This document shows positions 26,314 through 35,178 of a stretch of DNA of 64,000 bases, in pieces. Under the pieces are notes generated by a model. That model ran no database searches and was not told the origin of the DNA. It saw nothing but the letters and a program-made list of their open reading frames with translations. This DNA is from Anaerolineaceae bacterium (GTDB taxonomy: Bacteria; Chloroflexota; Anaerolineae; Anaerolineales; Anaerolineaceae). The translations under genes and the position numbers were made by a program. How positions within the stretch are numbered: position 1 is the first letter of the stretch; each line of letters opens with the position of its first letter. Location: NCBI GenBank assembly GCA_029265815.1, contig JAJUGU010000002.1, positions 62,001-126,000 on the forward strand, given 5' to 3'.

Positions 26314-27831
26314 GTGACTTACGCCATCGAAACACATCAGATAACCAAAGTGTTTGGTGATACTGTTGCCAATGACCGGATCGATTTACAGGTGATCGAA
26401 GGGCACATCCACGCTGTACTGGGTGAAAACGGTGCAGGGAAAACAACCTTAATGAAAATTCTCTTTGGAGAGGAACAACCAACTTCGGGTAAAATTCAGA
26501 TACGGGGGAAAACGGTAATGATCAGCAGCCCGGCAGAAGCCCTGCGCCTTTCCATCGGGTTTATCCATCAAAATTTTACGCTGGTTAATGAGTTCACCAT
26601 CGGACAAAACTTTGCGCTTGGGATTGAACCGCGCAAAAATCTCTTTTTCGCAGATTATGACAAGGTCAATCAAAAAGTACAAAAAATATTAGACCTGCTC
26701 GACATGCCATTGAAACTTGATGTACCGGTAGGTTCTTTTTCAGTGGAAGAACGCCAGATTGTCGAAATTGGCAAGGCGCTTTACCGCGGAGCTGAAATCT
26801 TAATTCTTGACGAGCCAACCTCCGTGTTAACCCCTCAAAAGATTGAAAAGTTGCTCGATATTTTGCGTAAATTACGCGATGAGGGCAAGACGATCATTAT
26901 GATTACCCACAAGCTTGAGGAAGCTTTTTCAATTGCTGATGAGATCAGCGTGCTGCGTAAAGGCAATCTGGTGGCCACTCTTCCACGAGCTTCGGTAACC
27001 AAAGACCAATTGATCCGTTTGATGGTTGGTGATGAACCGCTCAGTGTTGTTGAAAAAGCCCCGCATCAGTTCGGTGCTGCTTTGTTAGAAGTGAAAAATT
27101 TATGCGTCCGTTCCGGTGGCAGAGATTTGGTTAAGAACGTGAGTTTTGAAGTGCATCGTGGCGAGATCTTCGGTCTCACCGGAGTGGGTGGAAATGGACA
27201 GGGCGAGTTGATCGAGGCCCTGGTAGGAATGCGTCCGGCAACAGAGGGTGATATCCTCTTTGATGGGACGAGTGTGGTGAAGTGGGATATTCGGAAAAGA
27301 CGGCTGAATGGAATGGCGTACGTACCGGAAAACCGGGTTACTCGTGGAACAGCTGTTTCTCTCTCTGTTTTAGACAACCTTGTGATGGGTCACCATTATC
27401 TGCCTGATTTTCACCAGGGATTGGTCTTAAAACAGAAAAAAATGGAATCATTTGCCCTTGATATTATCAAACAGTATGAAGTTGTTGCCAGTTCGCTTGA
27501 GATCAATGCGGGTAGCCTATCGGGCGGTAATCTTCAAAAACTGGTTATCGGTCGTGAATTTTCAATGAATACACCTTTCCTTATTGTGGCTTATCCCAGC
27601 CAGGGGATTGATATTCGTACAACAAAATACGTCCAATCTGAATTGATTCGCAGGCGTGATTCAGGATGTGCAATTTTACTGGTGTCTGGTGACCTGGATG
27701 AAATATTCAGTCTGAGTGATCGGATTGGAGTCATGTATTCTGGAGAGTTGGTAGCCATTACCACGCCTGAAAGTACAAACAGGTTTGAACTGGGCCAGTA
27801 CATGGTTGGATCGCGGAGAAATGGCCAATGA
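26314..27831 (+). CDS. Nucleoside-type ABC importer ATPase (two ABC domains)
   Basis: About 505 aa with two fused nucleotide-binding domains, as in the NupO/RbsA type. First domain: Walker A GENGAGKTT (about 37-45), signature VGSFSVEERQIVEI (degenerate), Walker B ILILDEPTSVL. Second domain: GVGGNGQGEL in place of Walker A, SLSGGNLQKL as signature. The Walker B of domain 2 reads FLIVAYPSQGID, where D-E is replaced, so the second site is probably inactive, as is usual in this family. GTG start at 26314 was chosen because the family homology begins there; an upstream frame from 26239 overlaps the stem-loop. Confidence 0.9.
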   Translation: MTYAIETHQITKVFGDTVANDRIDLQVIEGHIHAVLGENGAGKTTLMKILFGEEQPTSGKIQIRGKTVMISSPAEALRLSIGFIHQNFTLVNEFTIGQNFALGIEPRKNLFFADYDKVNQKVQKILDLLDMPLKLDVPVGSFSVEERQIVEIGKALYRGAEILILDEPTSVLTPQKIEKLLDILRKLRDEGKTIIMITHKLEEAFSIADEISVLRKGNLVATLPRASVTKDQLIRLMVGDEPLSVVEKAPHQFGAALLEVKNLCVRSGGRDLVKNVSFEVHRGEIFGLTGVGGNGQGELIEALVGMRPATEGDILFDGTSVVKWDIRKRRLNGMAYVPENRVTRGTAVSLSVLDNLVMGHHYLPDFHQGLVLKQKKMESFALDIIKQYEVVASSLEINAGSLSGGNLQKLVIGREFSMNTPFLIVAYPSQGIDIRTTKYVQSELIRRRDSGCAILLVSGDLDEIFSLSDRIGVMYSGELVAITTPESTNRFELGQYMVGSRRNGQ

Positions 27832-28883
27832 AAGCGACTAACAAGATACGTCGAACCATCTTCCAACAGGGATTAAGTTTTATCAGCACCATCGCTCTGG
27901 CGCTGCTCTTGGGTTTTGTTATGCTGTGGCTAAATGGATCAGCTCCAAAAGATGTGCTGGCAGCAGCCGGGTCAAGCACTTTCGCATCTCCTTTCCGTTT
28001 TGCCAACATGATCAGCCGTATGTTGACGATCGTGCTGGTCTCGTTAGCTGCAGCGATCCCGTTCAAAGCAGGCGTGTGGAATATTGGCGGTGATGGGCAG
28101 CTGGCCATGGGCGGATTCTTTTCGGCCATGGTGGGTGTCTACGTTACCAGTTTGCCGCCCGTGCTGCATATTGGTCTGGCTGTGCTGGCGGGAATGGCTG
28201 GCGGAGCGTTGTGGGCTGCGATACCGGCCTATGTGCGATTGAAATTCAAAGCCAACGAGATCGTTACCACGATCATGATGAATTATCTGGCTGCGCTGGT
28301 GACGGGTTATCTGGTGAATTACCCGTTCCGTGCTCCTGGGTCTGCTAATGCTGAAACATCCCTCGTGCAGGAATCAGCGATTCTGTCACAGATGGTTCCT
28401 CTTTCCAATCTAAGTACTGGTTTGTATATTGTTATTGCCACTTTTATCCTGATCTGCTTTCTTGATTGGAAGACCAGCTGGGGTTATGAATGGCGGGTAC
28501 TTGGTTCTAACGACGAGTTTGCCCGTTATGGCGGCGTAAAAGACAATCGGATGCGTTTCCTTTCAATGTTAATCGGCGGTGCCCTGGCAGGATTAGCAGG
28601 CACGATTCTGGTGCTGGGTTCTTATCATAAATTTATTCTTAACCTGGGTGGCGGGATCGGCTTCACAGGTGTTCTGATTGCCATTATCGCTGCAAACAGC
28701 CCAATTTTGATCTTGATCGTGTCGGCCATTTTCGCGATTTTATCCAATAGCACAGTTGGGCTGGAGGCGCGACTTGGGATTGCTACCGAATTTAGCAGTA
28801 TCTTACAAAGTGTCATTATTTTACTGGTCATCACCCGGTCGAACATCTGGGCAGGAATTACTAAATTAGTGAAACGCAGGTAA
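27828..28883 (+). CDS. Nucleoside-type ABC permease 1
   Basis: 351 aa of the branched-chain/ribose permease fold used by BMP importers. The EAA-like segment is typical: IPFKAGVWNIGGDGQLAMGGFF (about 80-100), LKFKANEIVTTIMMNYLA and LGGGIGFTGVLIAIIAANSP. About eight membrane segments. It overlaps the ATPase stop by 4 bp (ATGA), so translation is coupled. Confidence 0.92.
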   Translation: MKATNKIRRTIFQQGLSFISTIALALLLGFVMLWLNGSAPKDVLAAAGSSTFASPFRFANMISRMLTIVLVSLAAAIPFKAGVWNIGGDGQLAMGGFFSAMVGVYVTSLPPVLHIGLAVLAGMAGGALWAAIPAYVRLKFKANEIVTTIMMNYLAALVTGYLVNYPFRAPGSANAETSLVQESAILSQMVPLSNLSTGLYIVIATFILICFLDWKTSWGYEWRVLGSNDEFARYGGVKDNRMRFLSMLIGGALAGLAGTILVLGSYHKFILNLGGGIGFTGVLIAIIAANSPILILIVSAIFAILSNSTVGLEARLGIATEFSSILQSVIILLVITRSNIWAGITKLVKRR

Positions 28884-28887
28884 AAGC

Positions 28888-29793
28888 ATGGAAAATTTAG
28901 CTGAATTCTTACGTGCTTCCATCCGTCTTACCACTCCGTTGCTTCTGGCAGCGCTTGGTGGCGCTTTTATGCAGGTTGCCGGTGTCCCGAATATCGGTAT
29001 GGAAGGGATGATGTTAATCGCCGCGCTGGTTGGCTACATCGTCAGCTTTACAACTGGATCCTGGCTGATGGGATTATTATTCGGTGTCTTAGCCGCAGTT
29101 TTCGTGGGTCTCATTTATGCCTTCTTTGTGTTGCGATTGAAAGCAGATATCTTTGCTATTGGTATTACATTAAACATTTTTATGGGTGGTGTGGCTGCAT
29201 ATATCATCCGCCAGTACTATGACCAGATCTCAATGCTTCATTCACCTAATGCGAAGCTGCTTCCAACGGTCTCGCTGCCCTTCCTGGCGGAAAACAAGAT
29301 TCTGAATGTGTTATTTAACAACTATACCATTCTGGTGCCTGTTTCCTTTTTGCTTGTACTGGTGACTTTTGTGGTCTTCTACAAGACACCTTTTGGGTTC
29401 TGGCTAAGGGCTGCGGGGTCTAATCCTCTCGCGGTGAGCGCATCAGGAAAGAGCATTACGGGTATCCGCTTTGCCGCATTTATCATCAGCGCAGCTCTGT
29501 GTGGCCTGGCAGGGGTGCACCTTTCTCTTGGTTATCTGGGGATGTTTGCATTGTCTTTGGTCGCGGGGCGTGGTTTCGTAGCGCTGGCCATCGTTCTATT
29601 TGGCAGCGGCAACCCGGTTACCGTGTTGATCGCCAGCTTGATTTTTGGCATCGCCGATGCTGCCAGTCTGCGTATTCCTACAGAGATTATTCCGCCGCAA
29701 TTCCCGCTGATGCTGCCTTACATCATCACTATCCTGGCAATTACTCTGATGAGCCGTTTCGCCAGGTCGTTTACCAGCACCGAACAGAAATGA
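28888..29793 (+). CDS. Nucleoside-type ABC permease 2
   Basis: 301 aa, partner permease. Conserved GVPNIGMEGMMLIAALVGY near the N-terminus and VAGRGFVALAIVLFGSGNP, then a C-terminal LPYIITILAITLM. It is slightly shorter than the first permease, as in the NupP/NupQ pairs. Starts 4 bp after its partner and precedes the hydrolase by 13 bp. Confidence 0.92.
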   Translation: MENLAEFLRASIRLTTPLLLAALGGAFMQVAGVPNIGMEGMMLIAALVGYIVSFTTGSWLMGLLFGVLAAVFVGLIYAFFVLRLKADIFAIGITLNIFMGGVAAYIIRQYYDQISMLHSPNAKLLPTVSLPFLAENKILNVLFNNYTILVPVSFLLVLVTFVVFYKTPFGFWLRAAGSNPLAVSASGKSITGIRFAAFIISAALCGLAGVHLSLGYLGMFALSLVAGRGFVALAIVLFGSGNPVTVLIASLIFGIADAASLRIPTEIIPPQFPLMLPYIITILAITLMSRFARSFTSTEQK

Positions 29794-29806
29794 TCGCAGG
29801 TCAAAA

Positions 29807-30832
29807 ATGTCGTCGGTAATGAGTGTAACAGGCCCATTGGCCAAGGATGAACTGGGATTAACCCTGCCGCACGAGCATCTTTTTGTTGATTTGCGTTGTT
29901 ACTGTCCGGTTGAGCCGCGGGATGAAAACCAGAGGAATAATTACCGCCAACCAGTAACCCTGCAAAACCGTTCAAAGGTGGTGAACCAACCCTGGGAATA
30001 TCGAGACAATCCATTTCTTGATGATCTTGAAAGTTCCCTAAATGAAGTGCTTGCTTTTAAAACACTGGGTGGAACAACAATTGCTGACCTCTCGTGTTCT
30101 CTCGCTATGGGGCGCGACCCACAGAAGCTGCGCCTGGTGGCAGAACGCACAGGGGTGAACATTATCATGTCTTCCGGACGTTATACTCTGCCATCCCTTA
30201 CTGAAACAGAGCGGAATCTTAGCGAGGCATTCATTGAAGCCCGCATTCTCGATGAATTCTACAATGGCGTCGATGGCGGTATTTACCCTGGAATTCTCAA
30301 AGCCGGGTTTGTCGGTGAAACTGATAAAGAGCCTGAAATTCGAACTCTGCGAGCTGTGGGAAGAGCTCAGGCTAAGATCGGTTGTGCCCTGGCCGTGCAC
30401 CCCCATATCTGGCAGCCAGATAGTCACCGCATCTTAGATATTCTCGAGGACGTGGGCTGTGATTTGCGACGGGTCATCCTCTGCCACCAGGATTTCCTGG
30501 GGCTCCAAACTGCCTATTTGGATTCACTTTGTAAACGCGGTGTATATATTGAGTTCGATACTTTTGGAAGCGGCTGGATCAATGATCGAATGTGGCAGCT
30601 TACCGATGAGCAAAAAATTGGTTTTCTCAAGCAGCAGGTGGATCTGGGCAATCAAGAACAACTGTTGATTTCAGGAGATATGTGCCTTAAGCTCATGTTA
30701 AAAAAGTGGGGTGGGGTTGGTTATGTCAATATTCCAAAATTCGTGATCCCGGCGATGAAGGCCGCGGGATTTTCGAGTGAAGTCATCCATCTGATCACAG
30801 TTGAAAACCCGGCTCGAGTCTTTTGCCATTAA
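29807..30832 (+). CDS. Phosphotriesterase-family metal-dependent hydrolase
   Basis: 341 aa of the amidohydrolase superfamily. Ligand positions of the binuclear site are visible: LPHEHLFVD (H-x-H, about 20-28), PGILKAG (Lys that may be carbamylated), ALAVHPHIW, VILCHQDFLG and LISGDMCLK (final Asp). Natural substrates of this family are often sugar lactones, phosphosugars or esters rather than organophosphates. With a kinase and a nucleoside-like importer next to it, a role in opening or hydrolysing a ribosyl derivative is plausible but not shown. Confidence 0.85.
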   Translation: MSSVMSVTGPLAKDELGLTLPHEHLFVDLRCYCPVEPRDENQRNNYRQPVTLQNRSKVVNQPWEYRDNPFLDDLESSLNEVLAFKTLGGTTIADLSCSLAMGRDPQKLRLVAERTGVNIIMSSGRYTLPSLTETERNLSEAFIEARILDEFYNGVDGGIYPGILKAGFVGETDKEPEIRTLRAVGRAQAKIGCALAVHPHIWQPDSHRILDILEDVGCDLRRVILCHQDFLGLQTAYLDSLCKRGVYIEFDTFGSGWINDRMWQLTDEQKIGFLKQQVDLGNQEQLLISGDMCLKLMLKKWGGVGYVNIPKFVIPAMKAAGFSSEVIHLITVENPARVFCH

Positions 30833-30853
30833 AATGATTGATAGGATTCCATT

Positions 30854-31846
30854 ATGGTTAACGAAAAAAAGATCACACAGGTAGAAATCTTGGGTATTGG
30901 TGACGCGATGGTGGATCTTACCACACGTGCGTCGCAGCTTCCACCGCGGGGAGGCAATATCTGGAGCACCGCAGTAACCTTGAGCCCGGGGGGAACTACA
31001 GCCAACGTCGCTGCAGGTATCGCAAGGCTGGGTTTAAGATCATCGTTCATCGGTTGTGTAGGAGACGACCCTTACGGACGGTACACGATTGAGCAATTTC
31101 AACGAGTTGGAGTGGACACCAGCCGGATAAGGCTCCGCCCCGGAGCGTTTACCGGGATCGTTCTGGCCATCGTTGACGACACAGGTGAACGTACATTTAT
31201 CGCGTGCGCCAAGGGGGCTTCATATACTTTGCTGGATGAGCAAGATTTCGCAGGCATAAATTTAAAAGAAATCCCGATCATACATTCCACTGGGGTGTGT
31301 CTGGTGGAAGAACCTTCGCGCTCGGTGCTGCTGAAGGTGCTGGAGCAGGCGCACCAGGCCGGATGTAACGTATTTTTTGATCCAAACCTGCGTCTGGAAG
31401 GGAATGTGTTCAGGGATGAATTGCGCATAGCCCAATGGAAAGCGTTTTCCTTTTCAGATGTGGTCTTAATTGGCGACAATGAGGTGGAATTGATGTTCCC
31501 GGGAAAAACGCTAAGGGAAGCTGCCGGGATGATCTGCGGGCAGGGGGCGAAAATTGTGGTTGTCAAGCAGGGAGAGAAGGGAGCATCGGTGTTCAGCGCT
31601 GATGGTGAGGAATCGTGCCCGGCGTTTCAGGTTAACGTCAATAGCACCACAGGAGCGGGTGACTCATTCAACGCCGGGTTCATTGCAGCACGGGTGAGAG
31701 GTGCAAGCCTTCACGACGCGCTGGTGTATGCCTGCGCTGTGGCCGGGCTTAAGGTCACCGGGATGGACGCGCGTTCAGTGCCAACACATCAAGAAGTGAT
31801 GGCTTTCCTGGCGCAGCGGGGTTTCAAGCTTTGTTTGATGGATTAA
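30854..31846 (+). CDS. PfkB-family sugar or nucleoside kinase
   Basis: 330 aa. N-terminal LGIGDAMVDLTTRASQLPP and SPGGTTANVAAGIARLG, which shape the substrate pocket, and the C-terminal PfkB signature NSTTGAGDSFNAGFIAA with catalytic Asp in GAGDSF. It would phosphorylate a sugar or nucleoside brought in by the BMP importer and thus trap it in the cell. It is the last gene of the GntR operon and is followed by a terminator. Confidence 0.9.
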   Translation: MVNEKKITQVEILGIGDAMVDLTTRASQLPPRGGNIWSTAVTLSPGGTTANVAAGIARLGLRSSFIGCVGDDPYGRYTIEQFQRVGVDTSRIRLRPGAFTGIVLAIVDDTGERTFIACAKGASYTLLDEQDFAGINLKEIPIIHSTGVCLVEEPSRSVLLKVLEQAHQAGCNVFFDPNLRLEGNVFRDELRIAQWKAFSFSDVVLIGDNEVELMFPGKTLREAAGMICGQGAKIVVVKQGEKGASVFSADGEESCPAFQVNVNSTTGAGDSFNAGFIAARVRGASLHDALVYACAVAGLKVTGMDARSVPTHQEVMAFLAQRGFKLCLMD

Positions 31847-31916
31847 AGGGTATCCTATAGAGGCGGCGGTTTATACACCAGGATTTTCTCTTTGATTAAT
31901 TTAAATAAATAATAAG

Positions 31917-31952
31917 AAAAGGTGATATGGCTTAAGCTGTATCACCTTTTTT
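31917..31952. terminator. Rho-independent terminator
   Basis: 11-bp perfect stem AAAAGGTGATA and TATCACCTTTT around a 12-nt loop that itself contains GCTTAAGC, then a T-run. It ends the GntR operon and can also serve the convergent liv operon. Confidence 0.9.
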
Positions 31953-32058
31953 ATTACTTGCAGAATTTTGTTTTTTCTTTTGCTGCGATTCACATCACAT
32001 CTTATGTAATGAATCATTGAGGTGAAAAGAGAATATTGACACTCAAGAGAATTTTTCT

Positions 32059-32463
32059 CTATGTTATCTCATAGAACTCAAGCAGCACTCCATCCGCCGA
32101 GGAAGGGTGGACAAAGGCAATCTTTCTTCCAGGCAGCACCTTTGGAGTCTCGTCGATGAGGTCGATTCCATTTTGCTTCAGCTCGTGGATGGTCTCTTCC
32201 AGATTATCCACTTCGAGGCAGAGATGATCAAGCCCTCCGCCTTTCAGTGTGATAAAGTTTCTCATTGGGAAGTTGCCCTCGAGAGGTGTTAAGAGTTCAA
32301 TATTCGATTCACCTGATGTTAAAAATGCCACTTCAACTTGATGAGACAGAACTCGTTCCGTCATGGTAAGGGGCAACCCAATTACATCTCTCCAGAAATG
32401 CAAAGATTCTTGCAAATCTTTTACAGCTATTCCGATGTGGTGAATGCTCTTAACTCTAATCAT
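32059..32463 (-). CDS. mce: Methylmalonyl-CoA epimerase (VOC family)
   Basis: 134 aa, glyoxalase/VOC fold with two beta-alpha-beta units. HHIGIAVKDLQESLHFWRDV begins at about residue 8; the metal ligands should be His in HHIGIAV, Glu in NIELLTP, His in LDHLCLEV and Glu in LLEFYEI, all present. The enzyme interconverts the R and S forms of methylmalonyl-CoA. Its start lies 2 bp after the livF stop, so it is coupled to the liv importer. Val and Ile yield propionyl- and methylmalonyl-CoA on breakdown, so this pairing makes sense. Other VOC enzymes are possible but less likely. Confidence 0.85.
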   Translation of the reverse strand: MIRVKSIHHIGIAVKDLQESLHFWRDVIGLPLTMTERVLSHQVEVAFLTSGESNIELLTPLEGNFPMRNFITLKGGGLDHLCLEVDNLEETIHELKQNGIDLIDETPKVLPGRKIAFVHPSSADGVLLEFYEIT

Positions 32464-32465
32464 CT

Positions 32466-33176
32466 TTAATCCATGGCAAAGTATGCTTTATGAACCTTTT
32501 CGTCTGCAATGAGTTGTTCCCTGGTTCCCGAAAGAACGACATTTCCCTTTTGCAGGATATATCCACGAGTGCAAATCGCCAGAGCTTTTACTGCATTCTG
32601 TTCAATCAACAGAATGGATGTTCCTGCCTGATTGAGTTCCTGTATGATTCCAAAGGTCTGCTGAACCAGTTTGGGTGACAGTCCAAGTGATGGTTCATCC
32701 ATTAATAGTAATTTTGGTTTACGCATCATCGCCCGAGAAACAGCTAACATAGTCTGCTCTCCACCTGATAAGGTGCCTGCCAGTTGGTTTCGCCGCTGTC
32801 CAAGAATGGGGAACCGATCATATGCTTCTTGAATTCTCTCATTCATGACATTCTTATCTTTTTCAATGAACATAAACCCGGTTTTCAAATTCTCTTCGAT
32901 GGACATCTTCGGAAATATGCCGCGACCTTCAGGAACAACCACGATTCCTTTCGCGACAATTTGGTGAGGTTTTAATTTTTGAATACTTTCATTAAAAAAT
33001 TTTATCTCACCAGATACAACCGGAGTCAATCCGACAATGCTGCGAACCAAAGTGGTCTTGCCTGATCCATTTGGCCCCAGAATGCTGACGATTTCACCCT
33101 GCTGGATAGATAATGAAACATCGTGGATGACAACTGACTTCCCGTATTTGACCCTGATTTCAGTAAGTTCAAGCAT
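32466..33176 (-). CDS. livF: Branched-chain amino acid ABC transporter ATPase LivF
   Basis: 236 aa. Walker A LGPNGSGKTTLVRS (about 33-46), Q-loop region with VVVPEGRGIFPKMSIEENL (19 aa, LivF-specific), signature TLSGGEQTMLAVSRA and Walker B LLLMDEPSLGLSP. Overlaps livG by 8 bp. The VPEGR...F motif separates LivF from LivG. Confidence 0.93.
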   Translation of the reverse strand: MLELTEIRVKYGKSVVIHDVSLSIQQGEIVSILGPNGSGKTTLVRSIVGLTPVVSGEIKFFNESIQKLKPHQIVAKGIVVVPEGRGIFPKMSIEENLKTGFMFIEKDKNVMNERIQEAYDRFPILGQRRNQLAGTLSGGEQTMLAVSRAMMRKPKLLLMDEPSLGLSPKLVQQTFGIIQELNQAGTSILLIEQNAVKALAICTRGYILQKGNVVLSGTREQLIADEKVHKAYFAMD

Positions 33177-33957
33177 TTTCGTTCTCGCTTCCCAAATAGG
33201 CTTCTTGGACTAACGGATTCGAAGAAACTTCGGCAAAAGAACCTCTGGCGATTTCTTTTCCGTATGAAATGACGACAATATAATCAGCAGTTTTTTGAAC
33301 TACTGCCATATCATGCTCGATCAGAATGATGCCTATCCCTTTTCGAATATCGCGAATTTTTAAGATATCCTCCATCAATTCTGCAGACTCGTTAGGATCC
33401 ATTCCAGCAGCAGGTTCATCAAGCAACAAGACATCAGGATCAGATGCCAGGGCGCGGCAAATCTCAAGTTTTCTTCGTTCCCCGGGCACAAGATCACCTG
33501 CCTTTCTGTAAGGGTTTTCTGCAAGAAAAGGACTGAAATGATTGAGGATGCCAAGGCTTTTTTGAATGTTCTCATCAAGTTCTTTAGCCATTCGTTTTCG
33601 GCGGAATAGCGAATTCACGAGTGTTCCTTTGGAAAGAGTTGCCATTCCAACGAGAACGTTATCTAACACACTGATGTTGTCAAACAAACGGCTCTGTTGA
33701 AACGTTCGCTTAATTCCCATTTTAGCTATCTTATAAGGCGGTAACCCGTTGATGATGTTACTTTTGAAAACGATTTCACCAGATGTAGGAGTATAGAGGC
33801 CTGAGACAACATTAAAGATGGTCGTTTTTCCTGCTCCATTTGGACCGATGATGCCAAGGATTTCATTTTGATGAAGAGCCCATGACACATTATCTATGGC
33901 AACCAACCCACCAAATTTCATTGTTAGATTATTTGCGGATAAACAGATTTCAGCCAT
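33169..33957 (-). CDS. livG: Branched-chain amino acid ABC transporter ATPase LivG
   Basis: About 262 aa. Walker A IGPNGAGKTTIFNVVSGLY, the GIKRTFQQSRLFDNISVLDN segment (about 85-104) typical of LivG, signature LVPGERRKLEICRAL (degenerate LSxG), Walker B VLLLDEPAAGMDPNES. The start at 33957 overlaps the livM stop; an earlier in-frame Met at 33984 lies deeper in livM and is less likely. Confidence 0.93.
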   Translation of the reverse strand: MAEICLSANNLTMKFGGLVAIDNVSWALHQNEILGIIGPNGAGKTTIFNVVSGLYTPTSGEIVFKSNIINGLPPYKIAKMGIKRTFQQSRLFDNISVLDNVLVGMATLSKGTLVNSLFRRKRMAKELDENIQKSLGILNHFSPFLAENPYRKAGDLVPGERRKLEICRALASDPDVLLLDEPAAGMDPNESAELMEDILKIRDIRKGIGIILIEHDMAVVQKTADYIVVISYGKEIARGSFAEVSSNPLVQEAYLGSENENA

Positions 33958-35167
33958 GGTGTTCACCCTGTGTTGAATTTTCACTCATGAGATACTTGCT
34001 GGAATATTTTCGAATTTGCTGTTTGATAATACCTGAAGGACGGAACATGAGCATGAGCAGAATGATCAAGCCTGTAGCAAGCATTCGGAAATCTGCAAGA
34101 GAACGGAATTTTTCTGGTGCTACAGATAAGATGAAAGCTCCAATGCCTACGCCTGCGATATTATCCATCCCACCCATGATGACCATGCCCAAAATCTGAA
34201 GGGAAGTGTTCATGTTGAAGTTTTCAGGTGAGATATACCCGATGTAATGGGCGTAAAGAGAACCGGCAATACCGGCGAAAAAAGCACCTATCGAAAAAGC
34301 GAGCAGTTTCATCGTTGATGTGTTAATGCCACTGCATTTGGCAGCAATCTCATCTTCACGAACGGCATTGAAGTAGAGACCAACCTTTGAATTGAAAATA
34401 AATCTTGAAACCACAAAAGCTAATAAAACGAAAACTAAAACGAAGTAATAAAAGTTAAACTGGACGGGAAAGGTATGCCCAAAGATCCTTAGTGAAGAAA
34501 AAAGTGATTTTCCAAAAAGTTCGGGCGGAGGAACGTTTTTGATTCCATTTGGCCCGCCTGTGAACGCAATATTGTTCAGCAAAATATAAGTGACTAAACC
34601 AAAGGCGATGCTTACCAAAGCCATATGATAGGATCGTGTTTTTAACGTTGGCAGTCCAACCAGCCATCCGAAAAGGGCCGATATGCAACCTGCAAGCAGA
34701 ATAGAGATCCAGAAAGAGACTCCTAATTTTGTTGAAAGCAGGGCGGAGGTGTAAGCGCCAACACCGTAGAATGCGGCGTATCCCAGGTTCGGAATGCCTG
34801 TACTGCCTACCTGAAAATTGAGGCCAAGAGCAAGGATTATGGAGATCTGGGCGATGATAAGTATGTGAATGATGTAAGGTTGAGTGCGAAGAGTAAGCGG
34901 AACCGCAATGATTGCCAAAACCCCTACGATCAACAGAAGAATTCTATCTTTTCTCATTGATTCTGTAATAAGCGTTTTTAGAGCTGGTAGTTTGGCATAA
35001 GCGACGAAAAGTCCCGTCCCAATGGCCAGGCTGATCAGAGTGATCAACCAGTTATCGAAAACCACGATCGAATAGAGCAAGGCAACGACGATAATTAATA
35101 AGAAGGGCGTTATCAGCTTTCTTAACGCGAATTGTGTCTTTCGTTTTTTTACATTTATGGTTTCCAT
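33950..35167 (-). CDS. livM: Branched-chain amino acid ABC permease LivM
   Basis: 405 aa. Three extra hydrophobic segments at the N-terminus, then the LivM core: GLNFQVGSTGIPNLGYAAFYGVGAYTSA, which begins at about residue 140 (core GIPNLGYAAFYGVGAYT), ALVSIAFGLV, and NFNMNTSLQILGMVIMGGMDN near the end. It forms the channel with LivH. Begins 11 bp after livH and overlaps livG. Confidence 0.92.
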   Translation of the reverse strand: METINVKKRKTQFALRKLITPFLLIIVVALLYSIVVFDNWLITLISLAIGTGLFVAYAKLPALKTLITESMRKDRILLLIVGVLAIIAVPLTLRTQPYIIHILIIAQISIILALGLNFQVGSTGIPNLGYAAFYGVGAYTSALLSTKLGVSFWISILLAGCISALFGWLVGLPTLKTRSYHMALVSIAFGLVTYILLNNIAFTGGPNGIKNVPPPELFGKSLFSSLRIFGHTFPVQFNFYYFVLVFVLLAFVVSRFIFNSKVGLYFNAVREDEIAAKCSGINTSTMKLLAFSIGAFFAGIAGSLYAHYIGYISPENFNMNTSLQILGMVIMGGMDNIAGVGIGAFILSVAPEKFRSLADFRMLATGLIILLMLMFRPSGIIKQQIRKYSSKYLMSENSTQGEHHG

Positions 35168-35178
35168 AACACAGACAC

